Source: Halisarca cf. caerulea
Lineage: Eukaryota; Porifera; Demospongiae; Chondrillida; Halisarcidae
DNA length: 47,500 nucleotides
Assembly (NCBI GenBank): GCA_963170055.1
Contig: CAUJGJ010000371.1
Coordinates: forward strand, 3,461,011 to 3,508,510
Direction: 5' to 3'
Every line of letters starts with the position of its first letter. Position 1 is the first letter of the stretch. This document shows, in pieces, positions 1 through 13,125 of the stretch. The notes beneath the pieces are model-generated. The model made no database searches, was not told where the DNA came from, and saw only the letters and a program-made list of their open reading frames with translations. Position numbers and translations under genes: made by a program.

Positions 1-3000
1 AAGATAGTGCAGTGGCCAAAGCAGCAAAAGCACTGATGACACCAAAAGCTTCCACAGGAGGAACAAGGACATCGTCTTTAGGAGGGCCATCTATACATTA
101 CCAAAGACAAAAAACATCAGTGCAAAAGAAGTACTGTATAGTATGTTCTGTGTGCATAACAAACATCTGGGGGGCATAGGTCAACATGAGAAAAGTCTTG
201 AAGCAGAAGAGTAAAAAATTAACAGAAAATACAAAAGGCTGAAAACACCTCATGCAGCTGACAGGAATGTATTGCTGTACACAGGCTGCTCTAGACACTG
301 TAGCAAAGTCTAAAAGTACCCTAGATAGTCAATGCTAGATCTGCTGAGTTACTGAGAGACTGGTGGTACATACCTGGTTATTGTGAACAACGGTGCCTAC
401 TGGGCACTTGCGTAATTGCGAATAATAATTAGGTATAATAAAGATGGAGATACGTAATGATGAGTACTGCCTAGGAACTACAGAAAATTGCAAGGAGGGA
501 GTAGAGAACTTATCAGGACAGTGGTAGCAGAGCATACCAGGTTCAAGTATACAAATTGCAACTTTGATAACTATAGAAGATTCAACTATCAACTGCCAGG
601 ACTAATTTTGGACAATATTAATTGATTATTGAAATAATGAATTGACTATGTACTATTGTTAGTCAAACCAAGAAATGATGATGATAATTAAAGAAAAGGC
701 CTCAGATCAACACAGGGTTAACCCATAGTGCTTGGCTTGGTGATTGCTAAATGTGCACTGTATGTAGGGCCCTGGGAAGACATAGAAGGCCTAAGACACA
801 GGATTGGCAAGTAACAAAACCACAGAATATTAGGTGTAGGCTACTCCCCTAGCAAGGCTGGAGGAGGCAACATTTCAAAATAACAACAAACTGTTCAAAC
901 AGCAGGGTGATAGTGGTGCAAATTTGTGGTGGGTTCTCCAAAATCACCACCACTGTCCTCTTTGTTTCTATCTGGCTCAAAACTTTACACCATCCATCAT
1001 TCTACTCATCGGTCGTAGCATTCACCATATGCTCATTTTTCTCTGTTCTCTACATGCACTCAGTACCATGTGGTGGTAGCCATCTTAGTACAATCACCTC
1101 AGCAAATGTAATAAAGAAGTATAGCAGGAAATTTTCGCAAGGATTCATTCTCATGTTTTTGTGAGTAGTGCCTGACTCACAAAAAAATATTCTGCCATTG
1201 TTTGCTGGCAGCCATGTTACACTTGTGTTGTGTGCATTTCATGGTTCACTCTCTTCGTCAATGGTTAAATCCTGCATGATCGAATGTTGATTCTCTGCCA
1301 TAACCAAAGGGCCCTTTGAGTGTCATTAACCCTGCTACAATGTGGGATGTTAACAAGGAGGTGCACAAGGTTCACACCAGTGCAGTTAACTAGTGAAGCT
1401 AAATCAAAGGGTATGTTTTCCTTCACGCTAATGCAGCAGCAGTGCTCTGATTCTTCAGAGAATTGGACTTTGTGACCAATAAGAATGAAATATACAAGTA
1501 AAAATGAAATATCACAAAAATAAAAAAATGTTAATTTTTATTCTGACAACTTTTTTGAAGATTTGCAAAAATTCCCTCTATACGGTACAGTAAATGAGGA
1601 CTAACTGCATGGGCAGCTGTGATTCCGTAGGTTCAGTAGCACATAATAGCCATGTGCATGTACCTTAGCCACTTTCACTGTCCTTTTTTGTGAAGTTGAA
1701 ACTAAAGGTTTTGAATTGAAACCTGTTCTATGTTTATTAACTTGAGAGGATGATATTGCAGGTGCACTTGGAATGTTATATTTACAATTTATTCTAAAAT
1801 TTAACACATGACGTATTTAGTTATTTCATCATGCTTACTGTATGCCCTACACTGCTAAAAATCAGCAAGAAATTTCAACCAGGATGATGAAACTTTGGAA
1901 TATCATTGTGGGTGTACTTTTAGAGTAATAGCTGTATTCAAATTGGTATACAAGCACTTTATAAGTACTGTAACATAGCATCTTTAGTCTAAGAATATTT
2001 TTGTAGGAAATGGGGTGAAGTGGAATCTCCACAATCCAACACTCTGTGGACAACAAATGTGTCAGATTACAGAGATTGTTGGAGTACTGAGTGGCTATTA
2101 GCATACTGAGGTATGGGAACAATGTACTTCTTGGAAGTTACATGGTCAGATTAGGGAGGTGTACAGAGGTTCCCCTGCACATACTGTATAGTACATGCTG
2201 TACATACATCACTCAATGGTAAACTAAAAAGCCTTTCTTGTGGAGCAAAGCAATACACAACAACAATTAAAGTACACTGTACATATACACACAAACAAGA
2301 AATATGTAGGTTATGTACATGCATACTGTACATACTGTACCTTTGAAAACAGTTTCATTGGACTCCCCGTCATGGTAGTGAAGAACACCATCAATAATGT
2401 CAGCAAAATGAACAGACTCGAAATCACCTGGCAATAACAGCTCTGATTGTAAGTGCAATTCTACATTTGCATGTACATACATGTGATGTGTACTTACACA
2501 CATGATGTGTGTATACATGTGCGTATACGTATGCTCATATTCACATAAAAATCAGAAAGAGTTATAAATTAGTCATAGAAGTTTTACCACAAACTTAACC
2601 ACGAAGAACTATAACAACCCAGTTGGTTTATTTGTTCTTGACAGAGATTTTTTCGAACAAACCTTCAATTTAAGGATTGATTCAACTCTATCAGTTGGCT
2701 CGTATGCATACACTAAGTTCACAAACATTACACCTATATATGTGACCCACCGGACAAATTTCAAACAGGTGCTCAATTCAATTCTACAATTTAACAATGA
2801 CTGGATGAGAACATGGATAATATCCTTGCCAAACACAGAATTTACCAGTTTAACTATTGTACACGGGCAAAGAAAACCACCTTTGAAAATGTACTGAGTC
2901 AAATTTAACCAATGTGAGGCACTCTATCTGTACTTAAAACAATGGACTACAAGGAAACATTAGAATTACCATACGAGCAATGCTTTTGCAAACACACCTG

Positions 3001-6000
3001 CAGAATTTTTCCTAATTTGATTCAATCCAGCTCCTGATGGAATACGATCTCCGCTTTTGTTCATGAAGGACACATTACCCTGAAGAGCAAATGAAACATG
3101 TAGAAGCTTGAACCCGGGTAAGGTGCCCTGTATACATTAAAACTTCTAAATCATGTTCCTAAATCTTCCAAGCCAATGTTTTATAAGACTTAGTACAGTA
3201 TATAGGAAGGTACTGTACATAGATGTACATGCTACCATAACATACAGTAAGGTGCATGCTCACTCACAGAGACTCCAGTGAATATCAATGACTGAATTGT
3301 ACTCCTAACAATCTCTGAGATTTTCCTTCCTTTCTCTGTGAATAAGTGGTAGTCCTCTAAAGTGAGTCCTTCTTCCTTGAGGAGAGGCAATGACTTGTTG
3401 ATAGCCAGTGCCACTACCCATACTGCATCATACGCATATCTACTATACACTTCATCAAACGGCTCTGAATCATTAATTGTTCCCCTTTCATATTCAGTTG
3501 TCACCTCACCTGGAGACTGATGGACATGAGAGGGAAAAAATCTGTTAGCTACACATGCATAATATGAATAGTACTTGTTAGCATTAGTCTTAGACTAATA
3601 CCTACATATGTATTGGCTACTTTAAACTTGCTGCAATGCTTGCAAACTATACACAGGAGTCCACACACAGGATTGTACTGAGGTGTACCATAGAGTAAGT
3701 AGCAAAGAAAACAGATTCTGAATCCATGTTAGAAAGATAGATACTGTAGGTAGATGGATAATATTCTTTTGAACAGGAATACTGTATCTGCTATATAATA
3801 CTCAAGGCTTTCATGCAAGTCCTGCAATGTTATGTTATAACATTGTAAGTACAATAGTAGTAGACTCTGCCCTTTCACAAGTATTTAGGTATACTTATAC
3901 ATTAACCATCTACAGTGCACCTACACTGATATATTGTGATGCTAAGACTACTGCTCAGTACAATGAGATACTGTCTCAACTGTTGATGTCCAATGCACCC
4001 ATCACTACTAGTACAAGGACTACACAACAATGGCTTGTACAGCCAACGGTCCTGCAGGTTGGACCCAGTATCACTTTCATATAAAGCATTATTACAATAT
4101 TATGCTTCATTGTAAGATAGTTATCCTTCATTTAAGATGTACACTAGATCTGGCTAGCTAGACCATCCCATGTACACGCCTAGTGACCTAGGCATGCACA
4201 TGGGATGGTCTAGATAGCCAGACTAGCTCCACACCAGACATGGTGAGCTACTATAAATCAATACTATACAAGAAGAGATAGGCGTATGTGGTCCTATACA
4301 CAATCAAATGACTAGTATAATGAACATTCAAGAAATTACCACGAAATTTAGTGATATTATGTATACTTTGAGTGCTCCTCACTCCTTCTACGTAACATCT
4401 GTACGTATATTCCAGCACATGGCAATGGACACACCAACACATTCCATACAAGTACAAACCATGACCAGTACATAATAATCAGAGGACAGTCTTTATAGCA
4501 CAGCATATCAATGGGATATTACATGTACACCTCAACTAATGTAACCTACATAGTATTTACTTGCAGTACTGACACTGTATTACTTGTACAGGGCCGGAGG
4601 AACCACTGGGGCTAGTAGGGCCATTGCCCTACCACTATTCTTACCAAACCTCAAAAGTACATTGTCAGTTTGAGCTTATCTGACTACAATCACAAATGAT
4701 TGGGTATTGTAACCATAAACCAGGTTGAGATGCCCCACTATTTTGCATAGCTTCCTCCAGGCCTGTTATATACACAAGATTGTACGTGAAAGTACCAGAT
4801 TTATATGCTGCAAATACACAAGAGCCATATTAGTCCATTGTGATAATGTATAAGGTCTTTATCTTAATGTGCACATTAGCCCTTGCATAACCCAAACAAT
4901 AATCACTCTGTGCTCATGTGATGCTATGGAAAATTTAAAACTTTTGAATGACAGATTTGATCTATAATTCTCATCACATTCAATGCATCTACGTATGTGC
5001 TTCGCACAATAGCATTATTTATATATTGCTACCAAAATTACAGAAATTCTTAAGTACTTCATGGTATTGTCAAACACAAGTATTCAGTAAAACAGTGAAG
5101 TGGTAAAGTACAACATCAACAAAATACAGTCAAACCTCAGTATAACAAACCCCCTCAGGACTGCTGAAAAGGTTCACTCTATCAGGGTGCTCACTACATC
5201 AGGGTTCATTTACATAGAGTAAATAGGTGTACATTCGAAGGTCTATGTTTGTTATATCAGGGAGTTCATTGTATCCAGGGTTCATTATAGTGAGGTTCGA
5301 CTGTACTACATAATTATACACTGTATGCAAAGTATAGGGTATCACTGTTATGCCTTTCAAATACTATTAGGCTGACATGCAAACGGAATACACTATAAGT
5401 TACAATCGGTACTGTACATATTGTAGAAATAAGGAATGCTTATAAACATGTATAGCAGAAGTAATTATCACAGACACAGAAAATCTCAACCATCTTTCAC
5501 TCACCATTAACACATCTGTTTGGTTCTGAGTTCGAGGAACGACTCGAACTGCAATAGACCGCTCTACCATTGTTTGTACTTTATCATTGGAGCAGTGACG
5601 TTCAAAGCGTCTATCTTTCCACCAGTTCCTACCATACCATCCTGGAGTAATCCATGCATAGTTAGGATATGTTAGACCCTTTTCTAAAGCCTTTTCATGA
5701 GGATAAAAGAATGATTACCAACATTATGTCATTAAAGTTGATCAGCAATTGGGTGAAAAATCAATGATCTGTTACTATCTCACCATACAGAAAATCTTGC
5801 GAGCTGGACCTTCATAAGCATTCAACACAAACATACGTGGAGGCCTCTCCTAGTTTACATGACATTGCAATACGTATGTGAAGGGAATGAAAGGGACATG
5901 AAGATACATACAACACTTACAAAAAGCTGCTTCACTTCAAGATAATTATCAATTGAAAAACGAGCCACTTGCAAATCAATGCCTTTATTCTCATATCGTT

Positions 6001-8746
6001 CCAGTATTGTATCCAATGACTAAGTAAATAGAAATTCTTATAAATACACAGCTCTTTGACAAATTACATGAAATTACTCTGAGTCAGACACAAAATTTAA
6101 TGTTAATTACAGAAACAAAGCATAATAATTATATACAATTCTTCTGAATCAGGGATACATCTTACACACACTCTGATGCATTTAGCCAGTCAGTAGTTTA
6201 CCACCTACCCTACTGTTTTCCTGCAACAGGTCATATCAGAATGCTTCACAAAGAGTACATACCCTGGAAGAACCTTGCAAGGGTGGGGGTTACACATAGC
6301 ATTGTGGAGGAGGAATGTCAATGCACGAACACCATGAATTAAAGTATTTTTCGGAAAAGTTTAAATTTGAACAAACTTTTAAAATATTGCAAATGATGAG
6401 GTGTGTAATGATCCCAGGACAAACAACACTGAACTTAGCTCATGAGACAGTTCAAAGACATACTAGTAACTTCAAGGCAAATGGTAGAAATCTAACACTT
6501 ACTCCAGTAAAGAGACCATGATCCTGCAGTATTAATCCAACCCTGTGGTTGCTATATCCGAGGAAATTCACATAGTCCACTTGAGCAAGGTGACGGTGAA
6601 GAGAGCCAATTACAAGTCTGAAGAAATTAGGGTAAGCTACTCTGTTAGACAACAGAGGGGATGATGATGAATATGCCACCTGGGAAACAACAAAGAACTA
6701 TATGTACACTCAACAAAAAATGACAGAAACATGCAGCAGTAACTATGAGTGATCATTGTTAATGACAAATATTCTATAAAATAATGTCCACACAATACCA
6801 TACTGAATAATACCTGAATCATATTCCAGAAGGACACTGAGTGTGCTACAGGCTGGGATCGCACTGAGCAACCTGCACCAACGATAAACATTGGATGAGA
6901 GGTGGACTCATTGTTGAGGAAACTCTGAAGAACTCCAAAGAAATCATCAAGGGCATCCTCTTCTACACACTGTAAGGATCAAAGGATTTCACACATTCAA
7001 ACTGTAAAATACACATGTTGATGCTATTATCCTGTATGGTAAGTATGTACATGATCAACAGAACAATCATCAAAATGCCTTTGGTATATGGTAAATACCT
7101 AAACGTGCTGGAAGTATATAGAGCGAAAACAAGCCTAGCCTAGGTAGGCCATTAGTATGGCCACAAGTATTGCCATGAGTATGGCCTACACTTCCAAAAT
7201 GAAGTTGATGGTTTATAGGCTTGTCTAGGCTAGCTAGTGCACTACAGAGTTGAAAAAACAGCAAGCTTAAGTCTTAGAGGAAAGTTGATTTTTACAGAAC
7301 TGGTATCAAACATGCAGGCAATATTTAATATGTTTCTGTTTCAATCAAATCTCTTCAGAAAAAATAATGTCAATTAATCCTCATCACTAGGAGGGGAAAG
7401 TAGCACGTACAAGCACCAAACGAGACATACAGGTTACATAAAGATGCACTCACACATCAATACATACTGCACAGTATACAGTAACCTCATAATACGACAG
7501 TCACTTCTGAGTCGTGGAATAGAAGAAGCCAACCTGTAGTTGGGTCAGATCCTACTACACCAGTAGTTGGATCATAGATACAGCAGCAGCACATCCTAAA
7601 ACCTATGGCTCAGACTGAGTGGATCGCAATCAGGTGTACCATAGTTCGATACCCCAATCGTAAATCACTACACTGCATGCCTTGTATATAAATGTTGCAT
7701 GTACAATGAAACTTGTCATATTAGTCTATAGCGACCACAGTTATGAACTGCTCCTGGGTCACCTCAGTGGACCAATAATACTTGATCCCTATAAGATAGG
7801 CGTTATAGAAATATAGTAATTGCTGTTTTATACAGCATTTGCTCATAGACACTCCATTTACTGCAAAACTGTATAGAGTGTCTATGATTTGCTTGAGTGT
7901 AAGCCGCACCCGAATAAGAGGTTGCATTCTAAACTGCTTAGTTCTGATAAGAATGACTGTACAAAGATGATAGCCTTAAATGTCATAGATGCAGAATTTT
8001 TGTGGGCTTAAAATTTTGCTAATATATTGCATGGTGAAGAACATTCACAATTTAATTTTGTGTTTAAAACTGCATTGTGTATAATAATGGCAACAAATAA
8101 CAGTCACTCCCTATAATTTTTGCGATCCCGGCCTAATTCGCTAATTCACAAATTCTTAAACTATATTGCTAGGATTAGGAAAAAAAATCAGCATCGATCT
8201 ACAGAAATTTTGGTGCATGAATGCCTTGGACAATTGTTTAGAGGGGAAAAAAAATACGTCAATAACTGCTCGACGTACTGTCTCCATGCCATCAAACTTC
8301 GAACGTTAACTTAGGATAGTACATGATAGGTACTCCTGTCTACTCCTTAGCCTACTTTCTCCCCACGTACCTCGTGCAGTGCTGAAATACTGAGTACGAC
8401 TATTTTAAAGGAAAATATATACCTTAATTCTAGTGGGCCCTCGATGTGATACCATTACGCTCTATAGATTACGTACACAGTTAAGAGTGTCTACGACGTC
8501 CGTTAGCCAAACCATAGGCAAAACTCTACTTACTCTGGAAAGCTTTTCAATTGGAACTAGTCGATAGCCGGGGAGAATTTGGTTACGGTTGATGATATCC
8601 ACAGCCAGCTGCGCTCCTATCAATGCTTGCGATGTACCAACGTTCGTCCTTCCTTTGGAGCCAAGAAATGCTAGATGTAGATCTTTGACCATTGCGCAGC
8701 ATATAACCGGCCAGAAAGATGCCAGAAACAGTTTTGTGGTGTACAT
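1..8746 (-). CDS. GABA-B-like class C GPCR, copy A (3' end outside window)
   Basis: Metabotropic GABA-B-type receptor; the ligand is not known from sequence. Exons (minus strand, 5' to 3'): 8534-8746, 6814-6969, 6503-6679, 5921-6019, 5784-5849, 5505-5690, 3268-3516, 2998-3079, 2341-2427, and 1-90 (TM1 exon, cut by the window edge). All visible junctions are GT/AG and phases agree with copy C exon for exon. Exon 1 gives a signal peptide followed by LHLAFLG, the first strand of a Venus-flytrap ligand domain. Later landmarks are YPNFFRL (exon 3), the GABA-B-type GWYGRNWW (exon 6) and YAYDAVWVVALAINKS (exon 7). There is no cysteine-rich linker, as is usual for GABA-B rather than mGlu receptors. 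I chose the ATG at 8744-8746, not the in-frame ATG at 8765, because the other copies start there. No coding lesion is visible. Oddity: transposon sequence begins about 20 bp upstream of the ATG. Confidence 0.85.
4150..4221. repeat. Inverted repeat with 24-bp arms, intron 6 of receptor A
   Basis: Arms 4150-4173 and 4198-4221 are complementary with one mismatch and begin CTGGCTAGCTAGACCATCCC. The spacer itself contains the palindrome GCCTAG..CTAGGC. It looks like a minimal relative of the 28443-29140 foldback element. Confidence 0.8.
4588..4767. mobile_element. MITE-like unit, about 180 bp, intron 6 of receptor A
   Basis: Starts ACAGGGCCGGAGGAA and ends TTCCTCCAGGCCTGT, near-perfect inverted ends, with GGGGC/GCCCC motifs inside. 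The type is common among non-autonomous hAT-like elements. Confidence 0.55.
5127..5303. mobile_element. Tigger/pogo-like MITE, 177 bp, intron 6 of receptor A
   Basis: CAGTCAAACCTCAGTATAAC at the left and the near-complement of it at the right (GTTATA..GAGGTTCGACTG type), with TA on both sides. The inner sequence repeats GTTCATT/TATCAGGG motifs. No coding capacity. Confidence 0.75.
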
Positions 8747-8762
8747 CTTCTGATCTTTACGG

Positions 8763-9705
8763 TACAATACAACCTCACTTATCCGAACCCCTGTGGTCAG
8801 CCAGTTTGAACGAAGTGTTCAGATAGGGATATTAGTATATTTTAATCATTGTACTAACAATGTTGTATGAATAATAGTGCCAATAATATATTATTTAATT
8901 AATGCTAATAATAATCTTTTCTTTTGTATCACATTGTATTCCTCGATTTGAATACGTATATAATGTGTGACAAAAGTATGCTCATCTCCACAACATCTAT
9001 AGATTTCAGCCAGTTGCCATATAAACAAGTGGTTCCATAGGTCCCAGGTCCAGGACTTTCCCGAGAGACCTTGGCAGGCGGCTGAAGATGGTGACTGGGG
9101 AATTCAAATCGTTTGCCTTTTTAATGCAGAGGATCTCCGTTGCCGTCCAGGTTGGTAATGGAACCTCATGATCAGTGATTGGATCCCTCCCTGTCACAGT
9201 CAGTGACAACTTTGCTAACCAATGTATCAGTGTATGTGGATGGGTAAGTGTGTGTCTGTGATTGCATATTTATAGGCGAGTGTTTAGAACATGTTTTTTT
9301 CTTTCCTGTCTCAGACTATTATTATTTTATAAATATGTAATACTTATCATCATAATCATCATCATTGTATCTGCCATTATTGTATGATGATAATAATAAT
9401 AATTATTATTACAAATAAATATTATAACTGACAACTAATTTATTAGTGCAATGAAATGCTACAATGAAAATAAACAATGCAGTAATAATAAAAATGTATG
9501 TACGAAAAAATCAAAAAATGTCATAATTAAGCCTACTCTAAGGTGTCAACATCCCAAAAGGGATGTTAAAAATAAGGAGGGAACCCAGAACTGATTAAAA
9601 TTATAACAAACTCCATTACAGGTATCTTCATGAGTTTTTGGACATGGTCGGTATGAACGATGGTTCAGGTAAGTGACGTTCAGATAACTGAGATTGCACT
9701 GTAAC
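8763..9705. mobile_element. Transposon-derived insertion at the 5' end of receptor A
   Basis: The 5' flanks of copies B and C run straight from the start codon into a shared GTGTCTGTGGTG...GAGAAGG block. In copy A this block appears only at about 9706, so about 940 bp is inserted some 20 bp upstream of the ATG. Its left end, TACAACCTCACTTATCCGA, resembles the Tigger/pogo-like ends seen elsewhere in the window. The middle (about 9000-9205, plus strand) is a fragment of the retroelement C-terminal domain at 41715-42824. Simple ATAATAATT runs and a short AT-rich stretch fill the rest. Confidence 0.7.
9003..9205 (+). pseudogene. Fragment of an RLE-type retroelement C-terminal domain
   Basis: The plus strand reads, with stops, TSGSIGPRSRTFPRDLG, then TGEFKSFAFLMQRISVAVQ, the same order as residues 300-350 of the ORF at 41715-42824. 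It is too short and broken to be active. Confidence 0.7.
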
Positions 9706-10380
9706 TGTGGTGTCTGAGAAGGGCCACACAAACTGCACAAATATTACAATCAGGGTCGAAAATGAGCAACTGCACAAGTTAAGTAATGACAGTAGATTTT
9801 GCTGTGGGAGCCATAGTTTGGAATGTCTTGACCAAATTCGTCTGTGAGTGGGTGAGCAATTTGGTCTTTTTACATGCAGAGCAATCTTTCTTGACCCACA
9901 AAGGCAGAGTAGTACATGTACAGAGGGTATTGTTATTCAGGGAGTCCATTAAGAGGCTCTACTGTAATCAAATTCACAACAAATCAGCCCGGCTTCAAAT
10001 ATAAGAATTAAAGTTTGCAGATTAGGTTATTTCAAAAAGATATTGAAGCAGGCCCCATTTGCTGTCATGTCAAAAATATGTACTCTATTATTTTGCCAAT
10101 TTAGCCTGAACATATGCATGGTATTGCATGCTTGCAATTAGATGTCTAAACCATAGACAGGGCTGCATACATGATTTAGGGCAGGGGGAAATGGAGATTC
10201 CTAAAATCTTGGGAGGGGGGGTGCAATATGGGAACATAAATGTACAGAGAGCGGCAGGGGTGTGTGTGTGTATGGAGGGAAATAGATAACTGTACATAGG
10301 GTTTCTGTAAAGAAGCTAGGAGGGGTAAGTCTAAGTCTGTGGTACTGTGGAGGTGTGCATTAGTAGCTAGGGGGTCTGCT
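9706..10380. other. Paralogous 5' flank of receptor A
   Basis: Collinear with the 5' flanks of copies B and C: shared landmarks are CTGAGAAGG..CACAC, AATGAGCAACTGCA, TTGACCCACAAAGGCAG, GATGTCTAAACC and GCATTAGTAGCTAG. No ORF here is shared among the copies, so it is conserved because it was duplicated, and it may contain promoter or enhancer sequence. Confidence 0.75.
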
Positions 10381-11060
10381 CACCCAGGTAAAATTTGACT
10401 TGCATAGGCCACTCCACTTCTTCAGGAAGGATGGGGTAAGGGGATCCAAGTGATGTTCAACCCAAGTGATGGCATGGGGAGTTGAATAATCATTAGATCT
10501 CAATGTAATCTTGGGCAGATACCTATGTACTTCATATAGTTTTAGCTTCCAGCGACGTGATAGGAATGTGCAGTCCACCCCATGAAAACGGTCATTGCAC
10601 TTGTCAAGCAGATGTTGTCGTTGATGATCATCTGTAAGTGTGTGGTATACCCAGGATTTTGATAACCTCATTCCCACTGGTGGTACTGGAAGGGAGTTGA
10701 AATAGAGACTAAGAGAGACAGGTTTGCCTTGGACTAGGGCAAAGGATCTATACACTTAGGTACTTTAGCTTTCATTCTTGCCCAACGTAATCATTTCTCT
10801 GCAGCAGTACACATCACTTGGCATTTTTGGATTAAATTAGTTATTGATGAACTATCATCAGCGTATTGGAGTAACGACAAGGTGAACTGTGTACCAGTAA
10901 ATGTATAGCCTAAATGGCCATAAGGATTGCAGATGGAATCGACAAATTGTTCTAATCTTCCACAAACAAGGGGAGAAAACTTGCAATTGGACAATAAGAA
11001 AGTTTTCTTGACAATCCAAAACAAAACAACAAGTCTAGAGCCACTGATGGAAAGAGGAGG
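10360..11060 (-). pseudogene. Reverse-transcriptase fragment (palm and thumb), decayed
   Basis: Two minus-strand pieces. 10791-11024 carries the RT catalytic motif as LLQYADDSS, followed by a CQ...AAEK stretch; 10360-10755 carries the region after the palm, ending in FLKKWSGLCKS. Stops separate them. The same family shows up as YADDTS at the right end of the window. The fragment lies between the TM exons of pseudogene B and the 5' flank of copy A, where copy B's last two exons would be expected. Confidence 0.75.
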
Positions 11061-11110
11061 GCCTAAAGCCCTCCTGATGGACTGGACTGTTCTAAAAACC
11101 GGCCATTTTT

Positions 11111-11240
11111 ACACACACACATACATGCACATGCACACACACACACACATGCACGCATGCTCGTGCGTGCGAGCACACACACACACACATACACACAAAA
11201 AAACACAAACACACACACACACGCACACACGGACATGGAT

Positions 11241-11287
<47 letters not shown>
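11111..11287 (+). repeat. (CA)n microsatellite at a splice donor, receptor B
   Basis: Interrupted CA/CG repeat, purest at about 11246-11286. On the gene strand it is (TG)n starting within about 10 bases of the donor GTATGCAG that follows the TM5-7 exon. Confidence 0.95.
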
Positions 11288-11290
<3 letters not shown>

Positions 11291-12618
11291 TACCTTAGGC
11301 AGAAAAATGAATCCATTGATCAACATTCCTGCTACAATAACAATAGTTCCCAACAATATGAACTGCATATCAGGATATTGCACCAGAAAAGTAAGTGCAA
11401 TAGTGTAAAGAATTGTTGCAGCCAAGAAAACAAAGATGGCAACAGATGTCTATCGAGATTCTCTCAAAATCTTCAACTTGATGTTACGAGTTTGAAAGGC
11501 AAAGAAGAGGCTAAGTAGAGCCAAGATACTCTTGTAGCTGAATGCTACCAGGAAGACCACAAATGTGATTGTCGATTCTCCTTCTTCATCACCAACGGCT
11601 CCACATCGAAAATAAAACTGACCGTCATCCTGTATATTCAATGTAAGCAGATACAAAATTAATGTGCTCATGCATACCTTGGCAGAGCATGAATTCACAT
11701 GAAAAATGGCATGTTTAGGTATGATGTATCAAAATATGACATATGCACCCATACTAGCTACATGAAATGGTGCAAAATTGCAGGGTATATACATAAAATG
11801 CACAGATACACACAGTATAGTATTTGCATGTATGCATAACAATGTACCCGTAGCTGAACAGATGAATCTAGCCTTGTAGCAGGAACTCCAGTGAGGATAG
11901 TCAGAACACATACGTCAAGTATAATGAGTCCCAATAGAATGAGGAGGAGCATCCATGTTTTCAGTACCTACAGTACAGTACAACACTTGGTCAGGGTAAG
12001 CAGAACATGTTTCTAAAACACATACTTTCGTATTTGGTTTTGGATTGTGAAAGATGTGGTAGATTCTCCATGATTTCAAAGTGAGAGGGCCAAGCACAAG
12101 TGTCACACCAAGACTCAGCATCCACAGTGCAACCTACACATGCATATGTGTAGTACAATAAATGATACACACTAAAGTTGTTCGGAAAAAAAAAACATTG
12201 CTAGCCACTCACAGGACAAGTCACATTGTATACATCCTCGTCTGGGACCGGAAGGCCATGCAATACTATCACTGTATACCATACAACAGACCTCAGAGCA
12301 ACAATCACATTCAGTACGGGACTGGTTGCTTTTACAGTTCTGCAGAATGAAGACAGAAATGATTGAATGAAAATGAAGATCTACGTATATACGATCATAT
12401 TATATACAGTTGTATAATGTACATACGCATGAAAAGAAAGAATGATCTACCGTATATGCAAAGCAGAGGCAATTAAACTAAAATTATAAAGGGTGAAGTA
12501 GTGAAAGTTTTGTGGGCAAATGAAAATTACAGTCAGCTACTTTGAAGGGCAAGGAGGTTGCAATATACAGCGAGTCGATTTATAAATGTCTACTATAAGC
12601 TGCGATGGCATGTACATA

Positions 12619-13125
12619 CCGTATTTGACCAAACGATTGCCCGGGCTTGTAAACGAGCAGGGCTTTCATTTGAATCCAAAAACTCTCCCAGGTCCTTTAT
12701 GATAAACCCACCTGCATTCTCTATACAATCATAATAATGCACCAATGGGGCAGATAGCTTGGCTTAATTGAATAAGAACCCATGGAACGAGGACATCTTA
12801 CCACTTACTAGCAAAATCCGAAGTCTGTACCATTGCAGAAGGAAGTTGTTAGAATCATTCGGGAGTGTTTATAGGGTAGTCTGGCTCCTTTTGTCCATAT
12901 TATCAAAGGTTAAACAATAGTAGAAGTCAATCTAGATGTTTTACAATTGGTGATAGTTGACTATGTGTTGTTCCATGATCAATCAATGCAATGCTTACTG
13001 AGACCTGAGACCCAGTGTTAATTTGCGACACGGCTATTAATCGGACCCAGCCATTGTTTACCTATATAGGGCTACTTTTACTCCTGGCTATTAAACGAAC
13101 ACAGCCTTTATACGGTCAAATACGG
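12619..13125. mobile_element. MITE of about 507 bp in an intron of receptor B
   Basis: Ends are CCGTATTTGACC and GGTCAAATACGG, perfect 12-bp inverted repeats flanked by TA on both sides (a Tc1/mariner-type target). Inside are further GGCTATTAA/CCCGGGCTTG motifs. It lies between the TM1 and TM2 exons of pseudogene B and seems absent from the matching intron of copy C. Confidence 0.75.
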
